Program-made: the position numbers and the translations under genes
Notes under the pieces: model-generated
Seen by the model: only the letters and a program-made list of their open reading frames with translations
Databases searched by the model: none
What the model was told of the DNA's origin: nothing
Assembly (NCBI GenBank): GCA_025757985.1
Contig: CP107210.1
Location: 930,001-994,000, forward strand
Length of the DNA: 64,000 bases
DNA from: Oscillospiraceae bacterium
GTDB lineage: Bacteria; Bacillota; Clostridia; Oscillospirales; Ruminococcaceae
Direction: 5' to 3'
Part shown: one piece after another, positions 41,746 to 51,811 of the stretch
Layout of the letters: every line of letters begins with the position of its first letter
How positions within the stretch are numbered: the first letter of the stretch is position 1

Positions 41746-41988
41746 TGTTTATCTCTCGATAAACATATCTTATTTCAGATTCTCCATTTGCCAACGAGAT
41801 TTTACCATTTACTGTCGAACTTGCGTTCTTCAGTTCCGCTTGGTGAAATTATAGATTTTAATTTAAAATCAGGAATTTTACATAGCTAATAAAATCTCAT
41901 TTCGCAGTTCTATATTCAGTTTTCAAGGTACATCAGCTACTTGCGTAGCTCCATAAGGGATTTGTGGGTTGCCCTCACAGGCAACCTG

Positions 41989-42065
41989 TGGTGGGCTGAA
42001 ATGGACTCGAACCATCGACCTCTCGGTTATCAGCCGAGTGCTCTAACCAGCTGAGCTATCAGCCC
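41989..42065 (-). tRNA. tRNA-Ile (anticodon GAT)
   Basis: Acceptor GGGCTGA/TCAGCCC, anticodon stem CTCGG/CCGAG with loop CTGATAA, T-arm GGTTCGAGTCC, CCA encoded. In the 16S-23S spacer, after tRNA-Ala. Confidence 0.95.
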
Positions 42066-42068
42066 AAA

Positions 42069-42144
42069 TGGTGGAGATAAAGGGATTCGAACCCTTGACC
42101 CCCTGCTTGCAAAGCAGGTGCTCTCCCAACTGAGCTATACCCCC
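42069..42144 (-). tRNA. tRNA-Ala (anticodon TGC)
   Basis: Begins GGGGGTATAGCTCAGTTGGG, anticodon stem CCTGC/GCAGG with loop TTTGCAA, T-arm GGTTCGAATCC, CCA encoded. Three bases from tRNA-Ile. The Ala-then-Ile order is the reverse of many operons. Confidence 0.95.
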
Positions 42145-42287
42145 GCGTTATTCACGTTTCGGGTTTCGCTGTCCCTTATGCTTTGAAGATCTCGCATTTC
42201 TGCAAGGCCTTCAAAATTGAACAATACTGAAACTTGCTTTCCTGTCCATTCAACCAAAGTCCAGCTTTGACTGAATGTCTGACTCCC

Positions 42288-43802
<1,515 letters not shown>

Positions 43803-44000
43803 TGGTATTTAATCGCCATTTAAAAGCGTTAAATCGCTGTAATCACTCAGACACAATCGCTTGCGTCCTGTATGAATTACTTGTAAATTTGGAATTGATT
43901 TACGTGGGTTTCCAAACCCACGATCAAGGTTCCACAAGTTTCAGTTTTGTTCAATTTTCAAGGTCCTGCTGTGCTGTCGTGTCTCCGTGACAGCTTGTAT

Positions 44001-44029
44001 ATTATATATCAGAAACGCTTGATTGTCAA
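44001..44029 (-). promoter_or_regulatory. rRNA operon promoter P2
   Basis: TTGACA, 17 bases, TATAAT on the minus strand, about 200 bases before 16S. Perfect consensus. Confidence 0.88.
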
Positions 44030-44130
44030 GGGGTTTTCTGAAAGTTTTTTGAAGAAGTTTTCTTCAAAAAACGCGTACAAACTGTTGATAGAAGCGCTTG
44101 CCGCGGCTTCCGCCGCGGGACAGCTTGATT

Positions 44131-44159
44131 ATTATAGCAATGTGTATGACTGTTGTCAA
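44131..44159 (-). promoter_or_regulatory. rRNA operon promoter P1
   Basis: TTGACA, 17 bases, TATAAT on the minus strand, 130 bases upstream of P2. Perfect consensus; tandem promoters are usual for rRNA. Confidence 0.88.
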
Positions 44160-44266
44160 GGGTTGTTTTTGATTTTTTCGACAAATTTTGAGAGGGATTT
44201 TTGGGCAAGGTGCATGTTGGGAATTTGCTGCGCATTGGCCACAAGTTGTGGTATCGGGTAGGTTGC

Positions 44267-44362
44267 GGGCCGGGCATGCCCGGCCCCTACAGGGTGGCAG
44301 GGGGTAGGTTGGTGGTATTGGCGTGGTGCGCGGGCGGCATGTATGCCGCCCCTACGGGTGGG
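44267..44362. repeat. Two dispersed palindromic GC-rich repeat units
   Basis: GGGCCGGGCATGCCCGGCCC (44267-44286) then CTACAGGGTGG, and GGGCGGCAT/ATGCCGCCC (44332-44351) then CTACGGGTGGG. Two variants of one short repeat in the non-coding space between the rRNA promoters and sigF, which otherwise shows nothing. Confidence 0.65.
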
Positions 44363-44412
44363 CCGCTTTTTGAATAGTTTCCGTGAGGGGCAGGTTGGGT
44401 TGCAGCCGTATT

Positions 44413-45096
44413 TCACAGTGCTTCCAGCAGTTGTTCGCGCATCCATTTCAGGATGCGGCGCTCGCGGCGGGATATTTGGACCTGCGTTGTGCCTAGAACG
44501 CGGGCCGTTTCGCTTTGGGTCCGGCCTGCAAAAAAGCGCAGCCGGATAAGCTGGCGGTCCCCATCGCTGAGCCTGTCCATCACCTCCGCAAGGCCGATCC
44601 GGTCGGAAAGTGCCTCCTCCGGGGAGTCGATGGGCACATCGAATTCCTTCAGACCGTCCTCATCATCGGTGGGCGTCAGGCTCAGGGCCGGCAGCGCCGC
44701 CCGGATGGCGAGGGCGATCTGCTCCGGGGTCGTGCCCAGTGTTTCTGCCAGTTCTGTGACGCCCGGCTCCTGCCCGGTACGCTTCAGACAGCGCTCCCGC
44801 TCCTGATTGATCTTCAGTGACAGCTCCTTGAGAGAGCGGCTTACCTTGACTGTGCCGCCGTCCCGGAACAGCTTTTTGATCTCGCCCAGAATGACCGGTA
44901 CGGCGTAGGTGGAAAAGCAGACGCCGCGGCCGGTGTCAAAGCCATCGCAGGCCTTGACCAGACCCAGACAGCCCGCAGCGTATAACTCCTCGTATTCGAT
45001 CCCCCGCCCCTTGAACCTTCCGGCACAGGCGTGTACGAGTCCCAGATTCTTTTCGATAAATTCTTCACGCGGCAGCTGTCGGATATCGGCAGGCAT
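44413..45096 (-). CDS. spoIIAC: RNA polymerase sporulation sigma factor SigF
   Basis: 227 aa sigma-70 factor: region 2 (NLGLVHACAGRFKGRGIEYEELYAAGCLGLVKACDGFD...FSTYAVPVILGEIKKLFRD), region 3, and region 4 (LSDGDRQLIRLRFFAGRTQSETARVLGTTQVQISRRERRILKWMR). Third gene of spoIIAA-AB-AC, which identifies it as sigma-F, the first forespore-specific factor. Confidence 0.94.
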   Translation of the reverse strand: MPADIRQLPREEFIEKNLGLVHACAGRFKGRGIEYEELYAAGCLGLVKACDGFDTGRGVCFSTYAVPVILGEIKKLFRDGGTVKVSRSLKELSLKINQERERCLKRTGQEPGVTELAETLGTTPEQIALAIRAALPALSLTPTDDEDGLKEFDVPIDSPEEALSDRIGLAEVMDRLSDGDRQLIRLRFFAGRTQSETARVLGTTQVQISRRERRILKWMREQLLEAL

Positions 45097-45127
45097 GGCT
45101 GTCCCCTCCTTTTATATATGTAGAGGG

Positions 45128-45562
45128 TCAGGTGCGGGCCTGCAGGCGCTTTGTCAGGGTCACACGGGTTCCGCGCCCCGGTGCAGACGAAACCCGGACC
45201 TTATCCATAAAGCTCTGCATAACAGCAAAGCCGAGACCGGCTCGTTCCTCGGCGTCACCCGTTGTGAACATCGGTTCCATCGCCTTGGCGACATCCGGGA
45301 TGCCGACACCACGGTCCGATACCGTAATACGAACGATTCCACCCTCATAGATGGCTGCTGTCACTGTCACAGGGCCGATATGATCCGGATAGGCATGCAC
45401 GATACAGTTGGTCACAGCCTCCGACACTGCGGTTTTTATATCCGCCAGCTGGGGCACAGTCGGATCCAGCTGGACCAGAAACGCCGCCAGCGCGGCGCGG
45501 GCAAAGCCCTCATTGACAGAGCGCCCCGCGAAGGTAAGCTTGACCTGATTGAGCATCTTCAT
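45128..45562 (-). CDS. spoIIAB: Anti-sigma F factor / serine kinase SpoIIAB
   Basis: 144 aa GHKL kinase: N-box SEAVTNCIVHAYP, G1 SDRGVGIPD, G2 ERAGLGFAVM. Holds sigma-F inactive and phosphorylates SpoIIAA. Placed between spoIIAA (15 bases away) and spoIIAC, as in all spore formers. Confidence 0.95.
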   Translation of the reverse strand: MKMLNQVKLTFAGRSVNEGFARAALAAFLVQLDPTVPQLADIKTAVSEAVTNCIVHAYPDHIGPVTVTAAIYEGGIVRITVSDRGVGIPDVAKAMEPMFTTGDAEERAGLGFAVMQSFMDKVRVSSAPGRGTRVTLTKRLQART

Positions 45563-45577
45563 CGTCTTTTCCTCCGT

Positions 45578-45874
45578 TCAGGCGTAGGTTATGTGAGCAA
45601 GGTCGAGCATTCGCTGCACCGCCCGGGGCGGATTCTGGACGGTCAGCCGTCCGCCCAGCGCGCCGATATGCCGGCCGCGCCCCAGAATAAGCCCCACACC
45701 GGAGGAGTCCATAAAGGTGACGCCCGAGAAATCCAGCGTCAGCAATTCCGGAAGGCGGTCATCTATCTGCGCATCGATCTCCCGCCGCAGCGATTGGGCG
45801 GCGTGGTGGTCGATCTCGCCGCTGAGGTAGGCGGCAAGGGTGCCGCTGCCCGGGATGAAGGTTACTTTGGCCAT
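45578..45874 (-). CDS. spoIIAA: Anti-anti-sigma factor SpoIIAA
   Basis: 98 aa STAS domain with the phosphorylation site in FMDSSGVGLILGR. Its unphosphorylated form pulls SpoIIAB off sigma-F. First gene of the operon. A sigma-H-like element (AGGCTTT...GGGGGAAT, near 45940-45985) may be its promoter, but the spacing is loose. Confidence 0.93.
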   Translation of the reverse strand: MAKVTFIPGSGTLAAYLSGEIDHHAAQSLRREIDAQIDDRLPELLTLDFSGVTFMDSSGVGLILGRGRHIGALGGRLTVQNPPRAVQRMLDLAHITYA

Positions 45875-45962
45875 GGAAGGTTGTCCCCTTTTGTAATAGA
45901 GTTGCAGCAGGTTGGCGGTTGAGGGTCGGGATGGATAAAATTCCCCCTACAGCATAAAGAAA

Positions 45963-45988
45963 AGCCTGTACCGTTATGATACAGGCTT
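45963..45988 (-). terminator. Terminator of the folC operon
   Basis: AAGCCTGTA/TACAGGCTT stem with a 9-base loop, then TTCTTT on the minus strand. Confidence 0.82.
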
Positions 45989-46025
45989 CAGGGTGCATAT
46001 TTTGTTGGAATTGTGCGGGCAGCGG

Positions 46026-47324
46026 TTATTTTTCTGCCTCCTTGAGGAGAAGTGGGCGGGCCTCCGCCGCAAGATAAAGCGAGCCGCAGACAACGACGCC
46101 CGCGAGGTTGTTCTCATCGGCGTAGTCGATGGCCTTGCGCAGGGCGTCGGCCACACTGTCGGCGGCCTCGGCGTCGGTGTGGAAGCGTGCCTCCTTCTGC
46201 AAGTCCTCGGCGCTCAGCGCACGGGGGCAGTTGGGCGTGACCGTGTAGACCTTCGCGAAGCAGGGCGCGAGGTCGGAAAGCATTTCCTTGTAGTCCTTGT
46301 CCGCCAGCACGCCGAACACGCCGACGAGGTTTTCCTCAAAATCGGCGCGGGTCAGCGTCGCAGCCAGCATTTTGGCGCCGTCCGGGTTGTGGCAGCCATC
46401 CAGCAGCAGCAGCGGATGGCGGCGCAGCACCTCGATGCGGGCGGGCATCTTCGCGTTGGCGAGGCCTTCGAGGATGGCATCGTCCGAAATATCGTAGCCG
46501 AACTCGCGCCAGAGCGCCAGCGCGATCTCGACAGCCATGGCGGCGTGGTTAGCCTGATGGGTTCCGGGCAGTCCCAGCGCCGCACGGTAGCCGCCATAGT
46601 CGATGCGGTTTTCCAGCCGCTTGCCGCGCAGCAGCGTCAAATCATCCTTGTCGGGCGTGATGATGCTGGTGTGGGCTTCGGCCGCAGCGGTCAGGATCGG
46701 CCCCATCGCCTCGGCAGGCTGGTCAGGGTAGTTGACAACGACCGCGCCCTCCTTAATGATGCCGGCCTTCTCGGCGGCAATTTTATCAAGGGTATCTCCC
46801 AGAACTTCCATGTGGTCATAGCCGATCTTTGTGATGGCAGCCACAAGCTTGTGCGGCACGATGTTCGTGGCATCGCAGCGGCCGCCAAGACCGGTTTCCA
46901 GCACCACAAGGTCGCACTTTTCGCGTGCGAACCAAAGCAGTGCCAGCGCCGTGACGGCCTCGAACTCGACAGGCATTTCGCCGCCCTCAGCCTCGATGGC
47001 ATCCGCTGCGTCCATGACCTTCTCCGTCAGGTTTGCCAGCGTGCGGGGCGGGATCATCTCGCCATCGATCTGGAACCGCTCACGGAAGTCCACCACATAC
47101 GGGCTGATGGTCAGACCGGTCTTGTAGCCCGCTGCCGTCAGGATGGAGGACGTCATGGCCGCAAGGCTGCCCTTGCCGTTTGTGCCCGCAATATGGATGC
47201 ACTGCAGGTCCTTTTCCGGGTTGCCCAGGTGGTCCATCAGATTTTGCATGCGGGCAAGGCCGGGTTTCCCCTGCCCCATACGCGGCAGGGCGTGCAGGGC
47301 CTCGATTGCCTGTTGGGTCGTCAT
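46026..47324 (-). CDS. folC: Folylpolyglutamate synthase / dihydrofolate synthase
   Basis: 432 aa Mur-ligase-fold enzyme: P-loop IAGTNGKGSLAAMTSSIL, SPYVVDFRERFQIDG, ETGLGGRCDATN, and LLDGCHNPDGAKML in the C-terminal domain. Adds glutamate to dihydropteroate or folates with ATP. The start overlaps the stop of vanZ by 4 bases; the two form an operon. Confidence 0.95.
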   Translation of the reverse strand: MTTQQAIEALHALPRMGQGKPGLARMQNLMDHLGNPEKDLQCIHIAGTNGKGSLAAMTSSILTAAGYKTGLTISPYVVDFRERFQIDGEMIPPRTLANLTEKVMDAADAIEAEGGEMPVEFEAVTALALLWFAREKCDLVVLETGLGGRCDATNIVPHKLVAAITKIGYDHMEVLGDTLDKIAAEKAGIIKEGAVVVNYPDQPAEAMGPILTAAAEAHTSIITPDKDDLTLLRGKRLENRIDYGGYRAALGLPGTHQANHAAMAVEIALALWREFGYDISDDAILEGLANAKMPARIEVLRRHPLLLLDGCHNPDGAKMLAATLTRADFEENLVGVFGVLADKDYKEMLSDLAPCFAKVYTVTPNCPRALSAEDLQKEARFHTDAEAADSVADALRKAIDYADENNLAGVVVCGSLYLAAEARPLLLKEAEK

Positions 47325-47953
47325 TCTTCGTCCTCCTCATCGTATTCGTCATCATCGGGTTCCGGGCGGTTCAGCTGCGCCTCATGGGCGCGGTGGGCAG
47401 CACGGCGCGCCAGCCGCTCATGCTCGCGGCGGCGCAGCTCCGCGCTCTCGGCGCGCAGAGCGCGGTTCTCCTGCTTGACGCGGATGAATGCGGTAACGCC
47501 GCGCACGATCAGCAGGATGATGAGTGCAAACAGCAGTCCCGCCACGACGCCGGACATATCGATCCAGACATCCACCACCGACGAGGTGCGGTTGGGGCTG
47601 TGCAGCTGGATGGTCTCATCCATCAGCGCCGTTGTCATACCGCCGAGCAGCGGCCAGCTCATGTGGCGCACAAAATGCTTTGTGTACACGCGGATGCAGA
47701 GCATCAGCAGAAAGCCCTCCAGCGCAAACTCCGAAAAGTGCGCGAGCTTACGGATCAGATGCTCCGACAATGGGCCGAGATGCACCTTGGCCAGCGCACT
47801 GTTGACCAGCTGCATGACGGCTTGGCTGCGTGCGGACGACTGGGCACCGTTTTCCAGTGAGTTGCGAAAGATAAACATAATGCAGGCGATCAGCGCCGCC
47901 GTAAATACCACGCGGAACAAGATCAGCCACGGACTGGTTCTTTCTTTTTCCAT
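47321..47953 (-). CDS. VanZ-family membrane protein
   Basis: 210 aa with four transmembrane segments and VanZ motifs: RKLAHFSEFALEGFLL, MDETIQLHSPNRTSSVVDVWIDMSGVVAGLL. The C-terminal 50 residues are charged (Arg then Asp/Glu-rich). VanZ itself gives low-level teicoplanin resistance; most relatives have no known role. Confidence 0.88.
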   Translation of the reverse strand: MEKERTSPWLILFRVVFTAALIACIMFIFRNSLENGAQSSARSQAVMQLVNSALAKVHLGPLSEHLIRKLAHFSEFALEGFLLMLCIRVYTKHFVRHMSWPLLGGMTTALMDETIQLHSPNRTSSVVDVWIDMSGVVAGLLFALIILLIVRGVTAFIRVKQENRALRAESAELRRREHERLARRAAHRAHEAQLNRPEPDDDEYDEEDEE

Positions 47954-48126
47954 AATACTCCTTTATAGATACTCCTCTATAAACCTGTATTATAGCACGC
48001 AGCCCGCATAAGAGCAAGCGCCCTGCTGCAGTTTCCCTCATACTATAGGCCCGGCCTTGTAAGTTGTCAAGGTACGGTTTTTGTGGTATCCTAATGAAAA
48101 AAATGTATTTTGTGGGGGGAATGGCC

Positions 48127-48468
48127 ATGAACATCCAGATTTTCGGCTCAAACAAGAGCTTTGACACCAAAAAGGCGCAGCGCTGGTTCAAGGAGCGCGG
48201 TATCAAATTCCAGATGATCGACATGAAGGAAAAAGGCATGAGCCGCGGCGAGTTCGACAATGTCTGCCGCGCCGTCGGCGGGTGGGCACAGCTTGTCGAT
48301 GAGAGCGCAAAGGACAAGGACACGCTGGCACTGCTGCAATGGCTGGACGAAAGCCAGCAGGCGGACAAGCTGTTTGAGAACCAGCAGCTCATCCGCCAGC
48401 CCATTGTGCGCAACGGCAGGCTGGCCACCGTGGGGTACTGCCCCGATATATGGGAAAAGTGGGCGTAA
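48127..48468 (+). CDS. ArsC/Spx-family thioredoxin-like protein
   Basis: 113 aa: IQIFGSNKSFDTKKAQRWFKERGIKFQMIDMKEKGMSRGEF is the ArsC/Spx fold, with R-Q-P-I-V-R near 95. The usual catalytic CxxT/CxxC position is SNKS, so arsenate reduction is unlikely. ATG at 48127 has GGGGGGA 6 bases upstream; an in-frame ATG 6 bases earlier touches that RBS. Confidence 0.82.
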   Translation: MNIQIFGSNKSFDTKKAQRWFKERGIKFQMIDMKEKGMSRGEFDNVCRAVGGWAQLVDESAKDKDTLALLQWLDESQQADKLFENQQLIRQPIVRNGRLATVGYCPDIWEKWA

Positions 48469-48534
48469 GCGCATTTATTATCCGGCGATGCCCTTGACAA
48501 ATTCCCCGCACTGCGGTACATTATAAGATACAAA

Positions 48535-48812
48535 TGCAGTGCGAAAGAGTGTGCCCGAATCGTACTTTTGCAGCAAGCCGGGGGTTGATGCAAGCCCGGC
48601 AGAGCGCGGCGGGCGCTGTCACTTTCAAGCAGATGCAGTGAGAGGGGTGCTTCCCCTGCCAGCCGCATCCGGGTTTGCCGCCGTTATCCGGGCAGGCGGG
48701 CTGTTCGGCCTGCCGCAAAGCGGCCCGTAGCCGGGCAACTTGGGTGGTACCGCGACTTGAATTGATTCAGGCCGTCCCATGATAACTCATGGGGCGGCTT
48801 TTCTTTTTTGCG
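48535..48812 (+). promoter_or_regulatory. T-box leader of valS
   Basis: T-box core TGGGTGGTACCGCG (48741-48754), preceded by a long structured GC-rich leader and followed by a terminator (GCCGTCCCATGA/TCATGGGGCGGC, 48771-48798, then TTTTCTTTTTT). Uncharged tRNA-Val should favour read-through into valS. I could not fix the specifier codon by eye. Confidence 0.9.
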
Positions 48813-48849
48813 CAAAGCGCCCCGCACATTTATCAGGAGGTTTTATCAC

Positions 48850-51558
48850 ATGCCGAAAGAACTCGCCAAACAGTACGCCCCGCAGGGCACCGAGGACCGC
48901 ATCTACCAGAACTGGTGCGACAAGGGGTATTTCCATACTCAGGTCGACCGCAGCAAAAAGCCGTTTACCATCGTAATGCCGCCGCCAAACGTCACCGGCC
49001 AGCTGCACATGGGCCACGCTATGGACGAAACCTGGCAGGACATTCTGACCCGCTACAAGCGGATGCAGGGCTACGCCGCCCTGTGGGTGCCCGGCACCGA
49101 CCATGCCTCCATTGCAACCGAGGCCAAGGTCGTGGCCAAGATGCGCGAGGAGGGCCTGACCAAGGAGATGGTCGGCCGTGACGGCTTTTTGGAGCGCGCG
49201 TGGGACTGGAAGAACACCTACGGCAACCGCATCGTCAGCCAGCTGAAAAAGCTGGGCTGCTCCTGCGACTGGCAGCGCGAGCGCTTCACGATGGACGAGG
49301 GCTGCTCTGACGCCGTCAAGGAGGTCTTTGTCCGTCTGTACAACGAGGGTCTGATCTACCGCGGCAACCGTATGGTCAACTGGTGCCCCCACTGCAACAC
49401 CTCCATCTCGGACGCCGAGGTCGAGTATGAGAGCAAGGACGGCAGCTTCTGGCACCTGCTCTACCCGGTCAAGGAGACCGGCGAGATGCTGGAGCTGGCC
49501 ACCACCCGCCCCGAGACGATGCTGGGCGATACCGCCGTTGCCATCAATGCGGAGGACCCGCGCTACAAGCATCTGCACGGCTGCCATGTCGTGCTGCCCC
49601 TGCTGGGCCGTGAGATCCCCATCGTCTGCGATGAGCACGCCGACATGGAAAAGGGCACCGGCGTTGTGAAGATCACCCCCGCCCACGATCCCAACGACTT
49701 TGAGGTCGGCAAGCGCCACGATCTGCCGATGATCCGCGTGCTGACCTACGACGGCCACATGACCGGTGCCGCCGACAAGGCTGCCGTCGATGCCGAGAAG
49801 GCCGCCGGCCGCGCAGCCGCCGATGAGCCGGATGTTCTGGACTGCGGCAAATACGCCGGCATGACCGCGCTGGAGGCCCGCGAGGCCATTCTGGCCGATC
49901 TGGAGGCATGCGGTGCGCTGAAGGAGACCGAGCCCCTGACCCATGAGGTCGGCACCTGCTACCGCTGCCACTCCGTCATTGAGCCGATGGTCTCCAAGCA
50001 GTGGTTCGTCAAGATGGAGCCGCTGGCCAAGCCCGCCATCGAGAGCGTTGAGAAGGGCGAGATCAAGTTCGTGCCGGAGCGCTTCACCAAGAACTACATC
50101 AACTGGATGAAGGGCGGCCGCGACTGGTGCATCAGCCGCCAGCTGTGGTGGGGCCACCAGATCCCCGCGTGGTACTGCGATGACTGCGGCGAGACCGTAG
50201 TTTCCAAGGATGCTCCCTGCAGCTGCCCCAAGTGCGGCAGCACCAAGCTGACCCAGGACCCCGACACGCTGGATACTTGGTTCAGCAGTGCGCTGTGGCC
50301 CTTCTCCACGCTGGGCTGGCCCAACGAGGACGCCGAGGACTACAAGTATTTCTACCCCACCAATACGCTGGTCACCGGCTATGACATCATCGGCTTCTGG
50401 GTGTCCCGCATGATCTTCTCCGGCCTCGCCTACACCGGCAAGGCACCGTTTGACACGGTGCTGATCCACGGCATCGTCCGCGACAGTCAGGGCCGCAAGA
50501 TGTCCAAATCTCTTGGCAACGGCATCGACCCGCTGGAGGTCATTGAGCAGTACGGCGCGGACGCTTTGCGCATGATGCTGATTATCGGCTCCACCGCGGG
50601 CAACGATATGCGCTACAGCGATGAAAAGGTGCTTGCCTGCCGCAACTTTGCCAACAAGCTGTGGAACGCCTCCCGCTTTGTGCAGATGAACCTGCCCGAG
50701 GACTTTGAGCCGGGCCTGCCCGCCGAGGATCTGCTTGACATGAGCGACAAGTGGATTCTGTCCGAGCTGGCCAAGGTCGCCGCCGAGGCCACCGCCAACC
50801 TTGATAAGTATGAACTGGGTCTGGCCGCCGAGAAGGTCGAGAACTTCATCTGGGAGGTCTACTGCGACTGGTATATCGAGATCTGCAAAACCCGCCTGAA
50901 CGGCGAGGACGCGGCCGCCGCCGATGCAGCCCGCAAGGTGCTGGTCTATGTGCTGGACAAGGCGCTCAAGCTGCTGCACCCCTTCATGCCGTTCATCACC
51001 GAGGAGCTCTATCAGGCCCTGCCCGGCAGCGGCGAAACCATCATGACCGAGAAGTGGCCCGGTGATGAGAACATGAAGATCTGGGCCGAGGATTGCGCCG
51101 ACTTTGAAAAGCTGATGGACTACATCAAGGCTGTCCGCGCCATGCGCGCCGAGATGAATGTTCACCCGGCCAAAAAGACGAGCATGATCATCGAGACCGC
51201 CAGCCCGGCCGCCTTTGAGAAGGGCGGCGCCTATCTAGCCCGCTTCGCCTTTGCGACCGATGTGACTGTCACCGGCAAGTACACCGGCAGCACCGAGGGC
51301 ATGGTCAATGTGGCCACCCCCGATGCCAAGGGCTTTATCCCGATGATGGAGCTGATCGACCGTGAGAAGGAACTGGCCCGCCTGAACAAGGAGATGGCGA
51401 AGGCCGAGAAGGAGCTGACCATGTTCGAGAATCAGCTCAAGAACCCGAAGTTTGTCGAGAAGGCCCCCGCCAAGCTGGTGGAGGAGACCCGCGCCAAGCT
51501 GACCGCCGCTCAGGACAAGCTGGCCAAGCTCAAGGAGAGCATCGCGGCGCTGGGGTAA
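48850..51558 (+). CDS. valS: Valyl-tRNA synthetase
   Basis: 902 aa class I synthetase: HIGH-type motif PPPNVTGQLHMGHAMDE, editing domain ATTRPETMLGDTAVA, KMSKSLGNG motif, anticodon-binding domain and C-terminal coiled coil (REKELARLNKEMAKAEKELTMFENQL). ATG at 48850 chosen for GGAGG 10 bases upstream; the frame is open 42 bases further into the T-box terminator. A 792-aa frame on the opposite strand is a composition shadow. Confidence 0.97.
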   Translation: MPKELAKQYAPQGTEDRIYQNWCDKGYFHTQVDRSKKPFTIVMPPPNVTGQLHMGHAMDETWQDILTRYKRMQGYAALWVPGTDHASIATEAKVVAKMREEGLTKEMVGRDGFLERAWDWKNTYGNRIVSQLKKLGCSCDWQRERFTMDEGCSDAVKEVFVRLYNEGLIYRGNRMVNWCPHCNTSISDAEVEYESKDGSFWHLLYPVKETGEMLELATTRPETMLGDTAVAINAEDPRYKHLHGCHVVLPLLGREIPIVCDEHADMEKGTGVVKITPAHDPNDFEVGKRHDLPMIRVLTYDGHMTGAADKAAVDAEKAAGRAAADEPDVLDCGKYAGMTALEAREAILADLEACGALKETEPLTHEVGTCYRCHSVIEPMVSKQWFVKMEPLAKPAIESVEKGEIKFVPERFTKNYINWMKGGRDWCISRQLWWGHQIPAWYCDDCGETVVSKDAPCSCPKCGSTKLTQDPDTLDTWFSSALWPFSTLGWPNEDAEDYKYFYPTNTLVTGYDIIGFWVSRMIFSGLAYTGKAPFDTVLIHGIVRDSQGRKMSKSLGNGIDPLEVIEQYGADALRMMLIIGSTAGNDMRYSDEKVLACRNFANKLWNASRFVQMNLPEDFEPGLPAEDLLDMSDKWILSELAKVAAEATANLDKYELGLAAEKVENFIWEVYCDWYIEICKTRLNGEDAAAADAARKVLVYVLDKALKLLHPFMPFITEELYQALPGSGETIMTEKWPGDENMKIWAEDCADFEKLMDYIKAVRAMRAEMNVHPAKKTSMIIETASPAAFEKGGAYLARFAFATDVTVTGKYTGSTEGMVNVATPDAKGFIPMMELIDREKELARLNKEMAKAEKELTMFENQLKNPKFVEKAPAKLVEETRAKLTAAQDKLAKLKESIAALG

Positions 51559-51562
51559 GTCT

Positions 51563-51706
51563 GAAGGCTTCCCCCGTGGGGGAAACTGTCATCGCAGGTG
51601 ACTGATGAGGGCAGCGTTTCCGCCGCAGCTCGTTCACGGGCAATACTGGCACACTCGCCCCTCATCCGGCCCTTCGGGCCACCTTCCCCCGTAGGGGAAG
51701 GCTTTT
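51563..51706. repeat. MITE-like dispersed repeat with inverted ends
   Basis: About 144 bases with complementary ends: AAGGCTTCCCCCGTGGGGGAA at the left, TTCCCCCGTAGGGGAAGGCTT at the right, in the valS 3' spacer. A related piece is at 57271-57325. Confidence 0.65.
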
Positions 51707-51724
51707 CAGCCACAAACAAAAAAT

Positions 51725-51770
51725 AACCCCGCCCCGTCAGGAACTGCATCCTGACGGGGCGGGGTTTTCT
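51725..51770. terminator. Bidirectional terminator
   Basis: Stem AACCCCGCCCCGTCAGGA with its exact complement and a 6-base loop, then TTTCT; ends valS and the convergent lectin gene. Confidence 0.9.
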
Positions 51771-51811
51771 CGTTACAGCACAAAAATTGCAGGGAAAAAG
51801 TTCAAAGCAAA

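Noticed and set aside
44267..44362. CRISPR array
   Set aside because: Only two palindromic units, no regular spacers and no cas genes; no array elsewhere in the window.
48127..48468. Arsenate reductase
   Set aside because: The fold fits, but the catalytic Cys position reads Ser/Asn (SNKS), so only an ArsC/Spx-like call is justified.
48787..51165. 792-codon minus-strand frame over valS
   Set aside because: Antisense to a complete valyl-tRNA synthetase in high-GC DNA; leucine/glycine/valine-rich shadow with no real domain. The same applies to long plus-strand frames over the ABC genes.
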